Below, one piece after another: positions 26,230-34,298 of a stretch of 64,000 nucleotides of DNA. The stretch is from Ideonella sp. (GTDB taxonomy: Bacteria; Pseudomonadota; Gammaproteobacteria; Burkholderiales; Burkholderiaceae_C): assembly GCA_016721465.1 (NCBI GenBank), contig JADKIA010000027.1:526203-590202 (forward strand), read 5' to 3'. Each line of letters opens with the position of its first letter. Within the stretch, counting starts at the first letter, position 1. Both the position numbers and the translations under genes were made by a program. The notes below the pieces were generated by a model. That model did not search any database and was not told where the DNA came from. It was given only the letters and a program-made list of their open reading frames with translations.

Positions 26230-27525
26230 ATGAAGTCGAAGAACATCCGGATCCTGTGGGCCACCTGCTTCGTGGCCTTGGCTTGCGCCACTGTCGACGC
26301 AGCGCAGGCCGCGCGCAGCGGTGAGGCCGTGCCGGGTGAGCTGCTGCTCAAGTTGCGCAGCACGACGGCGTTGGCGCCGCTGTTGCAGAAGTACCCCATC
26401 ACGCTGGTCTCCCGCTTTGGCGCGCGGCCGATCTATCGCGTGGCGCTGTTTGGCACGGCCGACCCCAAGGGCACGCTGGCGGCCTTGCAGACCGAGCTCG
26501 AGGTGTTGATCGCCGAGCCGAATCTGGTGCAGCGCCCGCCAGAGGCCGCCAAGAACAACGTCTGGGCCATCGGCACCGAGACCGCCTACGTGGCGCAGTG
26601 GGCCTGGGCCGCGCTGCGCCTGCCCGAAGTCGGCCGCATCGCCACCGGCGCGGGTGTGCGCGTGGCCGTGCTGGACACCGGCGTCGATGCGACGCACCCG
26701 GCGCTGGTCGGTCACCTGGATCCGGGCTACGACTTCGTCGATGGCGACGCCGACCCGTCGGAGCAGGGCACGCGCCTGGACGCGGCCTTTGGCCATGGCA
26801 CCCATGTGGCCGGCATCATTGCGCGCATCGCGCCGGCCGCGCGCATCATCCCGATGCGAGTACTCGACCCCCAAGGCGGGGGCGACACCTGGGCCATCGG
26901 CGAGGCCCTGCTTCGCGCCGTGGACCCCGATGGCAACCCGGCCACCGACGATGGGGCGCATGTCATCAACCTCAGCCTGGGCAGCACTGGTCGCACCCGA
27001 TGGATGGACGCGCTGGCGCACCTGGCCCAGTGCGGCGTGGCGGCGGCGGACGATCCCGTCACCGACCAGTCCGATGCGGGCTACAACGCCGATCGCGAGC
27101 GTTGCAGCCGTTCCGCCGGCGCCGTGATCGTGGCCGCCGCCGGCAACGACGGCAGCAACAGCCTGCGCATCTACCCGGCGGCCGAAGGCGCCTATGGCCT
27201 GGTCTCGGTGGCCGCAGGCCGTGCCGATGGCCGGCTCGCCGGCTTCAGCAATTCGGGCAACTGGATCGACCTGGCAGCACCCGGCGACGCCTTGACCAGC
27301 GCCGTGCCAGGCGGGGGCTATGGCACCTGGAGCGGCACTTCCATGGCGGCGCCCGTCGTGTCGGCCACCGCCGCGTTGGTGCGGCAGATCGCGCCGACCC
27401 TGCCGACCGAGGAAGTCAAGCGCTGCGTGGTGCGCACTGGCGGAGTCGTGAAGGACGGCCAGATGCGTGCGCTCGATCCCCTGAACGCCCTGCGTGCGGC
27501 GCTGGGCAACGCCACCTGCCGCTGA
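26230..27525 (+). CDS. Exported subtilisin-like serine protease (S8)
   Basis: A protein of 431 residues with GGAGGTG 6 bases before the ATG. Residues 1-28 are a signal peptide. Residues 33-105 look like an inhibitor-type propeptide (VPGELLLKLRS...VLIAEPNLVQ). The catalytic triad is Asp149 (VAVLDTGVDATHP), His189 (GHGTHVAG) and Ser371 (GTSMAAP), with the oxyanion Asn305 (AAAGND). Four Cys in the mature part (268, 292, 426, 430 or nearby) may form disulfides. It acts in the periplasm or outside after autoprocessing. It is the last gene of the sigma-CHAT set, about 100 bases after the CHAT stop. The pairing of a cytoplasmic caspase-like protease and an exported subtilase is notable. Confidence 0.92.
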   Translation: MKSKNIRILWATCFVALACATVDAAQAARSGEAVPGELLLKLRSTTALAPLLQKYPITLVSRFGARPIYRVALFGTADPKGTLAALQTELEVLIAEPNLVQRPPEAAKNNVWAIGTETAYVAQWAWAALRLPEVGRIATGAGVRVAVLDTGVDATHPALVGHLDPGYDFVDGDADPSEQGTRLDAAFGHGTHVAGIIARIAPAARIIPMRVLDPQGGGDTWAIGEALLRAVDPDGNPATDDGAHVINLSLGSTGRTRWMDALAHLAQCGVAAADDPVTDQSDAGYNADRERCSRSAGAVIVAAAGNDGSNSLRIYPAAEGAYGLVSVAAGRADGRLAGFSNSGNWIDLAAPGDALTSAVPGGGYGTWSGTSMAAPVVSATAALVRQIAPTLPTEEVKRCVVRTGGVVKDGQMRALDPLNALRAALGNATCR

Positions 27526-27534
27526 GCAAGTTCG

Positions 27535-30500
27535 TCAGCTCAGGCGCTGCATTTCGGCCCGGGTGCGGGCGAAGCGCATCTCCAGCTGGTCGATCATCGC
27601 GGCCAGTCCGGTCAGGTCGCCGGCGGCGACGTGGCGCTCGATGCGCACACACACCTCGTTGATGCCGCTGGCACCCAGGCTGGCGCTGACGCCGGCCAAC
27701 TTGTGGGCCCGCTGCGCCAGCAGCGAGGCCTCGCGCCGATCGGCGAAGCGCTTGATTTCGCTGATGGCCCCAGGCGTTTCGGCCAGGTAGTCCTGCATCA
27801 GGCTGCGCAGCAGGGAGGGGCGCCCGGGCTCGTCGATGGCGCGGAGTTCGGCCACGGTGCGCTGGTCGATCAGCGACGTCGCGTCGCGGTCGGCGGGCGG
27901 TGAGGCCTTGCTGCCACGCGCCACGCGCTCGATCAGGGCCTGCACGTCCACCGGAAGAATGGGCTTGGCGATGTAGTCGTCCATCCCCGCCGCCATGCAG
28001 CGCTCGCGGTCGCCCGCCATTGCGTTGGCCGTCATGGCCACGATGCGCGGCCGGTCGTCGGGTGGGCAGGTGGCCAGGATGCGGCGCGTGGCTTCCAGGC
28101 CGTCCATCTCGGGCATCTGCAAGTCCATGAACACCAGGTCGTAGTGGTTCTTGCGCACCAGCTCCAGCGCTTCGAGACCGTTCGCGGCCACGTCGCCGGC
28201 ATAGCCCAGCTTGGCCAGAATGCCCACGGCCAGCTTCTGGTTGATGGGGCTGTCCTCGGCCACCAGGATGTTCAGGGGCAGGCGTTGGGCCAGCGTGGGG
28301 TCCAGGCGACGCGAGCTTTCCACCGGCGCCTGCGGGTCGGGTTCGGCCTGCAGTACGCGGGTGAGCGTGTCCAGCAGTTGCGTGTGTTTCACGGGTTTGG
28401 CCAGGGTCGCCGCGAACAGGGCATCGGCGACCGCGCTGCGCAAGCGGTGTGAACCAGATGACAGCAGCACCAGAGCGGGCAAGGACCCAGGGCACAACCA
28501 GCGGATCTGGCGGGCCAGTTCGATGCCGTCCATGCCGGGCATGTGCAGGTCCAGCACCGCGCCGTCGAACAGCCGGTCTCGATCCAGCACCATCAGGGCT
28601 TCGGCCGCGCTGGCGGCGGTGGACACCTCCAGCCCCCAGCGCCGGCATTGCGTTTCGAGGATGTGCAGGTTGGTGGGGTTGTCGTCCACCAGGAGCACGC
28701 GCTTGCTGGCCAGCACGGGATTGGGCTTGGACGCGTACCTTGCAAGCTGTGATCCGATTGCGGCGTCGACCTCGATCGTGAACATGAAGGTCGAGCCGCA
28801 ACCCTCGCCGCTTTCCAGACCAATGACCCCACCCATCAACTGCACGAGCCGCTGGCAAATCGCCAGGCCCAGGCCGGTGCCGCCGTAGCGGCGCGTGGTC
28901 GACGAGTCGGCCTGCGAGAAGGCCTTGAACAACTGACGCTGTTGCTCGGGTGGGATGCCGATGCCGGTGTCGCGCACCGCGAATTGCAGCCGCAGCCGGC
29001 CGCCAGCCGATTCGGCCAGGCTGGCGGTCAGGCAGACCTCACCGAGGTCGGTGAACTTCAGGGCATTCGACAGCAGGTTGACCAGCACCTGTCGCAGTCG
29101 CGTGGCATCGCCCACGATCCAGGGCGGCACGTCGTCGGCCAGCACGTAGAGCAGGTCGATGCCCTTCTCGGCGGCGCGCGGCGCCAGCATGTCCACGGCA
29201 TCCTCGATGCAGGCGCCCACCTCGAAGGGCCGGTACTCCAGCTGGAGCATGCCCGATTCAACCTTGGAGAAATCGAGGATGTCGTTGATCACTGCGAGCA
29301 GCGCATCGCCGCTGACGCGGATGGTTTGCACGAAGTCGCGCTGCTCCGCATTGAGCGAGGTCTCTTCCAGCAGAGCGGTCATGCCCACCACCGCGTTCAT
29401 CGGCGTGCGGATCTCGTGGCTCATGTTCGCCAGGAAACCTGCCTTCACCTCGGCGGCCTGCAGCGCCTGCTCGCGGGCGGCAACCAGTTGCTCCTCGATG
29501 CGGTGACGCTCCGCGATCTCCTGTTGCAGCGCAGCGTTGGTGTTGGACAGCACCTCGGTGCGCTCGGCCACGCGCACTTCCAGCAGGGCGCGCTCCTGTT
29601 GCAGGGCCTGTTCCGTGCGCTGGCGTTCGGTGATGTCCCGCAGCGTGCCGCAGAAATAGCGTCGACCACCGAGTTGCATGACGCTGATGCCCAGCTCGAG
29701 CGGGAAGGTGCTGCCGTCCTTGCGCAGGCCGGTCACCTCGCGGCCTATGCCGATGATGCGACGCTCGCCGGTGTTCATGTGGTGTCGCAGGTAGTCGTCG
29801 TGGCGCTCGCTGTCGGGTGGGGGCATCAGGCAGGCCACGTTCTGCCCGACCATGTCCTGCTGCAGGTGGCCGAAGATGCGCTCCGCCGCCGGGTTGAAAC
29901 TCTGGATCAGGCCCTGTGCATCGATGGTGATGATCGCGTCGATGGCATGGTCCACCACAGCTCGCGTGTGCGATTCACTTGCCTCGGAGCGCGCCAGCGC
30001 CGCGCGCAACGCCGCCGTGCGCTCGGCCACCAATTCCACCGCACGCGCCCTCAGGTGGGCCATGGTGCCCATCAGGCCAGCCAGCAGCAGGCTGACGAGC
30101 GCGCCGCTGACCAATACCACGCGCGGCTGGTCGGTCTCATTGGCCGCCAGATAGCGCGGCAGCGCGGCGAAGTGCAAAGACCAATCGCGCTGGCCATAGC
30201 GCAGCTGCACATCGCGCACCAGCGTGGGCTGGAAGCCACGTGCCAACTCCTTGGCCATCTCGGGGCAGGTGAACAGCGAGAGCGTGCCATCGCGCACCTT
30301 CATCCCGATGAGTTGCGCATCGGGGCCCAGCGTCGAGCCGGCGGTTTCCATCACATTGAAGGCCTCGACGACGTAGCCGATCACCGCACCCTGTCGCTGC
30401 GCTTCGGTGCTGGGCAGGCTGGCCCCGCCATAGACCGGCACGATGACGGCCCAGACCTGGTCGGCTTCGGCCTGGCTGGGCGAGGCGCGCAGCGGCCCGG

Positions 30501-31104
30501 TCATGATGGTCTGGCCGGTGCGGCCGGCGCGCGCCATGGCGTCTGCCGCCACCGGATCATCGGCCAGGTCCTCACCCATGGCGATCGGCGATTGCGCCGC
30601 GATGCGGCGCATGTAGGCCATGGGCAGGTACTCCCCGCGGGCCGGGCCGCCGGCGCTGCGGATGGTGTAGTCGTGCAGGCCGTCCGCGCGGGCCGTGTGC
30701 TCGTGCATGGCGCGATCGCCCGCCGACACCCGCGGCACGTAGCCGATCACCAGTCGACCCGGGTAGTGCTCGTCGACCGCGGCCTTTTCGAAGTAGCGAC
30801 GCCACTGCGATCGATCGAAGCCGTTGCGTGCGCCGATCAGGCCGGCCAGGCTGCGCAGTGCCGCCTCATAACTCTCCAGGTGATGGGCCAATTCGGTGCG
30901 GATGCGCTCGGTCCGGTATTCGAACCGGGCTTCGGCAGCGCGGGCTGCGCGCAGGGAGGCGTCACGCCACAGCAGGCCGGTGATGGCCAGGCCCGCCAGC
31001 GCCACCACGATGGCGGGCCACCAGCCTGCCGATCGACGCGGGACGATGCCAGCCGCCGACGGTGTCGACGCTGCCTCAAGCTCACGCGGAAAGACGGTGG
31101 ACAT
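27535..31104 (-). CDS. Hybrid sensor histidine kinase with CHASE, PAS, two receiver domains and Hpt
   Basis: A protein of 1189 residues. The ATG at 31104 is preferred over the ATG six bases upstream because GAGG is 9 bases from it. Order of domains: membrane helix about 28-48, periplasmic CHASE domain about 75-300, second membrane helix about 325-350 (VVLVSGALVSLLLAGLMGTM), PAS about 385-500 (FNPAAERIFG), coiled coil, HisKA with His563 (ANMSHEIRTPMN), HATPase (DTGIGIP, GGTGLGLAI), two receiver domains (VLDLHMPGMDG and VFMDLQMPEMDG) and a C-terminal Hpt (RAHKLAGVSASLG). It runs a phosphorelay within one chain, as in BarA/ArcB-like kinases. The first receiver has a Lys-Pro switch (LAKPV). No response regulator gene is adjacent. 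CHASE ligands are small and unknown here. Confidence 0.93.
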   Translation of the reverse strand: MSTVFPRELEAASTPSAAGIVPRRSAGWWPAIVVALAGLAITGLLWRDASLRAARAAEARFEYRTERIRTELAHHLESYEAALRSLAGLIGARNGFDRSQWRRYFEKAAVDEHYPGRLVIGYVPRVSAGDRAMHEHTARADGLHDYTIRSAGGPARGEYLPMAYMRRIAAQSPIAMGEDLADDPVAADAMARAGRTGQTIMTGPLRASPSQAEADQVWAVIVPVYGGASLPSTEAQRQGAVIGYVVEAFNVMETAGSTLGPDAQLIGMKVRDGTLSLFTCPEMAKELARGFQPTLVRDVQLRYGQRDWSLHFAALPRYLAANETDQPRVVLVSGALVSLLLAGLMGTMAHLRARAVELVAERTAALRAALARSEASESHTRAVVDHAIDAIITIDAQGLIQSFNPAAERIFGHLQQDMVGQNVACLMPPPDSERHDDYLRHHMNTGERRIIGIGREVTGLRKDGSTFPLELGISVMQLGGRRYFCGTLRDITERQRTEQALQQERALLEVRVAERTEVLSNTNAALQQEIAERHRIEEQLVAAREQALQAAEVKAGFLANMSHEIRTPMNAVVGMTALLEETSLNAEQRDFVQTIRVSGDALLAVINDILDFSKVESGMLQLEYRPFEVGACIEDAVDMLAPRAAEKGIDLLYVLADDVPPWIVGDATRLRQVLVNLLSNALKFTDLGEVCLTASLAESAGGRLRLQFAVRDTGIGIPPEQQRQLFKAFSQADSSTTRRYGGTGLGLAICQRLVQLMGGVIGLESGEGCGSTFMFTIEVDAAIGSQLARYASKPNPVLASKRVLLVDDNPTNLHILETQCRRWGLEVSTAASAAEALMVLDRDRLFDGAVLDLHMPGMDGIELARQIRWLCPGSLPALVLLSSGSHRLRSAVADALFAATLAKPVKHTQLLDTLTRVLQAEPDPQAPVESSRRLDPTLAQRLPLNILVAEDSPINQKLAVGILAKLGYAGDVAANGLEALELVRKNHYDLVFMDLQMPEMDGLEATRRILATCPPDDRPRIVAMTANAMAGDRERCMAAGMDDYIAKPILPVDVQALIERVARGSKASPPADRDATSLIDQRTVAELRAIDEPGRPSLLRSLMQDYLAETPGAISEIKRFADRREASLLAQRAHKLAGVSASLGASGINEVCVRIERHVAAGDLTGLAAMIDQLEMRFARTRAEMQRLS

Positions 31105-31201
31105 GCACATCGGCCTCACACCGGGCGAAGGCGCGGCGTCGGCAAAGTGTAGCGGTGGCCCGGGCCAGCCGCGGTGCGGTCGAGGTGGGGCAGATGCCCC
31201 G

Positions 31202-31648
31202 TTATTCGCCGCCCAGCAGCAAGGGGTCGTTGGCGTCGGCGAAGCCGGCGGCGGTCTCGGGCGTGTCGGCCGGGTGCGCGGCGTAGCGCGCACTGCAATC
31301 GTTCCGTGACCCACACATCACGGCCTGGGCCAGCTCGGCCACGGCGCTGTTGTCGAACGGCACGGTGTGCAACGGAATGCGCATCACCTTGCCCCGCAGC
31401 AGCCCCGGCTGTTGGCGCAGCACCTGCATCAGTGGCCGGGTATCGGCGAGCAGGGTGCCGGCGGGCATGGACATTGGCGGCAACGCGGCGCGCAAGAGCT
31501 CGATCGCGCCGGCACGATCCGACATCAGGCTGCAGGCCACCGATTGATCGTCGAGCCAACACTGCCAGACGGTCTGACCACTGGCGCTGGTGCAGGCCGC
31601 AGCAAGGGCAAAGGCCGCCAAGTTGGCCGGCAGTCGAGGGGAGGGCAT
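31202..31648 (-). CDS. Small secreted protein of unknown function
   Basis: A protein of 148 residues. Residues 1-24 are a signal peptide (LAAFALAAACTSASG). The mature part has four Cys (CWLDDQSVAC and VMCGSRNDC), which suggests two disulfide bonds in the periplasm. No family was recognised. It lies between the hybrid kinase and the amidohydrolase gene on the same strand, with about 97 bases to the kinase start, and codon use is like its neighbours. The length and the clear signal peptide support a real gene; overlapping frames on both strands lack these features. Confidence 0.6.
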   Translation of the reverse strand: MPSPRLPANLAAFALAAACTSASGQTVWQCWLDDQSVACSLMSDRAGAIELLRAALPPMSMPAGTLLADTRPLMQVLRQQPGLLRGKVMRIPLHTVPFDNSAVAELAQAVMCGSRNDCSARYAAHPADTPETAAGFADANDPLLLGGE

Positions 31649-31706
31649 GCCCCGATGTCGGCCACCGGGGCGGTGACTTGAGCGCCGGCCCAGCCGGCAA
31701 TGGCGA

Positions 31707-32906
31707 TCAGTGGGCGCCTGTCACGACCAAGGGCACCTCGGTGGCCGGCGGCGTGTTGCGGCTGCGGCCGCAGCGCACCAGGCCGTCGATCATCACCATG
31801 CCCACGCCGGGGATGTCGCCGAGTTGCACGCTCTCCAGCAAGGTGCGGCCGGCGCTGTGCTGGGCGCGATCGAGGAACACGAAGTCGGCATCGCGGCCGG
31901 GCTCGATCAGGCCGCAGTTCAGCTTGCGCAGGCGGGCCGTGTTGCCGGTGGCGAAGCAGAACACCAACTCGGCCGGGATGTTGCCCAAGGACGAGAGCAA
32001 CGCGATCATGCGCAGCAGGCCCAGGGGCTGCACGCCGGACCCGGCGGGCCCGTCGGTGCCCAGGATCACGCGGTGCGGGCACTTGAGCTGCATGGCCGCC
32101 TGGGCGGCGGCGATGGCGATCTTCTCGTTGCCGTTGTGCACGATCTCGATGGCACGGCTGCTTTTCTCGCACAGCTCGCACACATGGGCCTCGGGCAAGG
32201 CGGTGTGGCCGCCATTGATGTGGCCGATGACATCGGCATCGGCTTCGAGCACCACGTCCTTGTCGATCAGGCCCGAGCCAGGGATGCTGGGCCCGCCGGT
32301 GTGGATCGTGCTCTGGATGCCGTGTTTGCGCGCCCAGGCCACCATCTGCCGGGCCTCGTAGCCGGCCTTCACCGAGCCCAGGCCCACCTCGCCCAACAGC
32401 GTGACCCCGGCGGCCGCGAGCTCGGCGAAGTCGGCCTCGACCATGCCCTTCTCGATCACCGGCGCGCCGGCCAGCACCTTCACGCCGCCGGGGCGGAAGT
32501 TGTCGAAGGCGCGCTGCGCGGTGATGGCCAGGGCCTTGAGTCCGACGATGTCCTTGGGCCGGCCGGGCAGGTGCACCTCGCCGGCGGAGATCATGGTGGT
32601 GACACCGCCATTCATCGTGCTCTCGATCCAGCCGAGCTGGTTCTGGCGCGGCGTCCAGTCGCCAAACACCGGGTGCACGTGGCTGTCGATCAGGCCGGGC
32701 GCCACGCAGGTGGCCCTGGCGTCGATCACGGTCGCGGCATGCGCCGTGTCGCAGTCCTTCTCTGGGCCGACGGCCGTGATGATGCCGTCCACCAGCACGA
32801 TGGTGTCGGCATCGAGGATCGGACGGTCGATGTCACCCGACAGCAGCAGGCCGATGTTGCGAATGACCACCTTGCCGGACTTGCCGCCCGTTGCCGCTTC
32901 GGCCAT
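31707..32906 (-). CDS. Amidohydrolase, enamidase-like (nicotinate pathway)
   Basis: A protein of 399 residues of the metal-dependent amidohydrolase superfamily. Metal-site residues are His76 and His78 (DSHVHP), Glu173 (LLGEVGLG), His202 (TIHTGG), His229 (IGHING) and Asp285 (LGTDGP). The overall pattern, including the use of Glu173 instead of a carboxylated Lys, fits enamidase of Eubacterium (Clostridium) barkeri, which opens 1,4,5,6-tetrahydro-6-oxonicotinate to 2-formylglutarate. The gene has a GGGAG 7 bases before the ATG and a perfect palindrome at 32927-32944 just upstream. The same palindrome occurs before the 6-hydroxynicotinate reductase gene 8 kb away, which links them as successive steps. 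Substrate is inferred from family and context. Confidence 0.82.
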   Translation of the reverse strand: MAEAATGGKSGKVVIRNIGLLLSGDIDRPILDADTIVLVDGIITAVGPEKDCDTAHAATVIDARATCVAPGLIDSHVHPVFGDWTPRQNQLGWIESTMNGGVTTMISAGEVHLPGRPKDIVGLKALAITAQRAFDNFRPGGVKVLAGAPVIEKGMVEADFAELAAAGVTLLGEVGLGSVKAGYEARQMVAWARKHGIQSTIHTGGPSIPGSGLIDKDVVLEADADVIGHINGGHTALPEAHVCELCEKSSRAIEIVHNGNEKIAIAAAQAAMQLKCPHRVILGTDGPAGSGVQPLGLLRMIALLSSLGNIPAELVFCFATGNTARLRKLNCGLIEPGRDADFVFLDRAQHSAGRTLLESVQLGDIPGVGMVMIDGLVRCGRSRNTPPATEVPLVVTGAH

Positions 32907-32926
32907 GAAATGACTCCCGGAGATTG

Positions 32927-32944
32927 ATGTAGCGAAGGCTACAT
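32927..32944. promoter_or_regulatory. Palindromic operator ATGTAGC-N4-GCTACAT upstream of the amidohydrolase gene
   Basis: A perfect 7-4-7 inverted repeat lies 20 bases upstream of the amidohydrolase ATG, a place where it would overlap the promoter or the transcription start. The same sequence with a different spacer occurs at 41093-41110. A TetR-family gene at 39407-40165 is the likely binding protein. The repeat identity is seen directly; the binding protein is inference. Confidence 0.8.
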
Positions 32945-32986
32945 GAATTCCGAGAGAGGCTCAATCCGGGGCGGGGGGCGGGCGGG

Positions 32987-33024
<38 letters not shown>

Positions 33025-33042
33025 CGGCGGCGGCCCGACCGC

Positions 33043-34296
33043 TCATGCAGCCAGGCGTTGCGCCTTCTCGGCCGGCAGCGTAAGCGCCAGTGCATCGCGC
33101 GCGGCCACCCGGCCTTCGTCGGTGGGCACCACCCAGATTTCAACGGCACTGCCGGCTTCGTGGATGGCGGCGATGCCGCTGCCGTCGGCGGCCCGGTTGG
33201 CCACCACATCGATGCGCACGCCCAGGTAGGCGAGCGACTCGCACAGCGATTGGCGCAGGACGGCGTCGTGTTCGCCGATGCCCCCGGTGAAGCCGATCAG
33301 GTCCACGCCGCCCAGGCAGGCGGCCATGGCGCCGGCTTCGCGCCGCACACGGTAGGTGAATTGCTCGATGGCCCGCGCGGCGCGCGGGTCGGTGCTGGCA
33401 CGCAGAGTGCGCATGTCGGCCGACAGACCCGACACGCCCAGCAGGCCGGATTGCTTGTAGAGCAGCTGCTCGATCGCGTCGACCGTCCAGCCCTGACGCA
33501 TCAGGTGCAGCAGCACGCCGGCGTCCAGCGAACCGCAGCGTGTGCCCATCATCAGCCCGTCCAGTGCCGAGAAGCCCATCGACGTGGCGACGCTGCGCCC
33601 CTTGCGCACCGCGCACAGGCTGGCACCGTTGCCCAGGTGGGCCAGCAACAGGCGGCCGCGGGCGCGCGGCGTGGCCGCTGTGAGGTGCTCGCTGACATAG
33701 CGGTAGGACAGGCCATGGAAGCCATATCGGCGCACACCGTCCTGCCAGAAGCGGTCGGGCAGGGCGAAGCGGGTCTCCACCTCGGGCGCCGTGGCATGGA
33801 ATGCGGTGTCGAAGCAGGCCACCTGCGGCAAGTCGGGCCGTGCCCGGCGGAATGCGCGCACGCCGGCCAGGTTGTGGGGCTGGTGCAAGGGCGCCAGGGG
33901 GTTGAGGCTTTCGAGGTAGCGCAGCACCTCGTCGTCGATGAGCACGGAATCGCTGAAGCGGCTGCCACCGTGCACGATGCGGTGCGCCACGGCACGCAGG
34001 CGGACGCCAGCCTCGGCCTGCAGGGTCTCGATCACCGCCTGCAGGGCGACGTCGAAAGACGATTCGCCCTCGCGCGGCTGCAGCGCTGTGCGGACCTTTT
34101 CGCCGCCGGGTCGTGCGACCGTGATCAGCGGCTGCCCGCCAGGCTCCAGACCCTCTGCCTGGCCCGACAGGCCGGGCTGGCCAACCTGGCCATTGCGCTC
34201 GGGCGCCACGGGGTAGACCGCGAACTTCAGCGAGGACGAGCCGGTGTTGACGCTGAGCACCGCCTCGGTGCCTGGCCTGCGTGGGAGGGTGCTCAT
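33043..34296 (-). CDS. ackA: Acetate/propionate kinase
   Basis: A protein of 417 residues of the ASKHA superfamily. The N-terminal phosphate loop VLSVNTGSSSLKFAVY is at 13-28, the acetokinase signature AHLGNGASLCAV lies near 219-230, GFSALDGLMMGTRCGSLD near 243-260 and FTGGIGEHDAVLR near 335-347. It makes acetyl phosphate from acetate and ATP, or the reverse. The start is two bases after the stop of the MaoC-phosphotransacetylase gene, so the pair forms an acyl-CoA/acyl-phosphate/ATP module. The domain is slightly extended (an insertion of about 20 residues around residue 35-60). Propionate or butyrate use cannot be excluded. Confidence 0.93.
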   Translation of the reverse strand: MSTLPRRPGTEAVLSVNTGSSSLKFAVYPVAPERNGQVGQPGLSGQAEGLEPGGQPLITVARPGGEKVRTALQPREGESSFDVALQAVIETLQAEAGVRLRAVAHRIVHGGSRFSDSVLIDDEVLRYLESLNPLAPLHQPHNLAGVRAFRRARPDLPQVACFDTAFHATAPEVETRFALPDRFWQDGVRRYGFHGLSYRYVSEHLTAATPRARGRLLLAHLGNGASLCAVRKGRSVATSMGFSALDGLMMGTRCGSLDAGVLLHLMRQGWTVDAIEQLLYKQSGLLGVSGLSADMRTLRASTDPRAARAIEQFTYRVRREAGAMAACLGGVDLIGFTGGIGEHDAVLRQSLCESLAYLGVRIDVVANRAADGSGIAAIHEAGSAVEIWVVPTDEGRVAARDALALTLPAEKAQRLAA

Positions 34297-34298
34297 GT

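Noticed and set aside
22053..27525. A type III-E CRISPR locus because of the TPR-CHAT and ECF sigma pair
   Set aside because: No Cas7-like effector, Cas1/Cas2 or repeat-spacer array is present, so only the regulatory logic may be shared.
28942..31152. Plus-strand open frame of 736 codons opposite the hybrid kinase
   Set aside because: Composition typical of antisense of a kinase gene (H, Q, G rich) and no domain.
31116..31700. Another minus-strand frame over the small secreted protein gene
   Set aside because: It lacks a signal peptide and has arginine-rich shadow composition; the frame at 31202-31648 has a clear signal peptide and Cys pattern.
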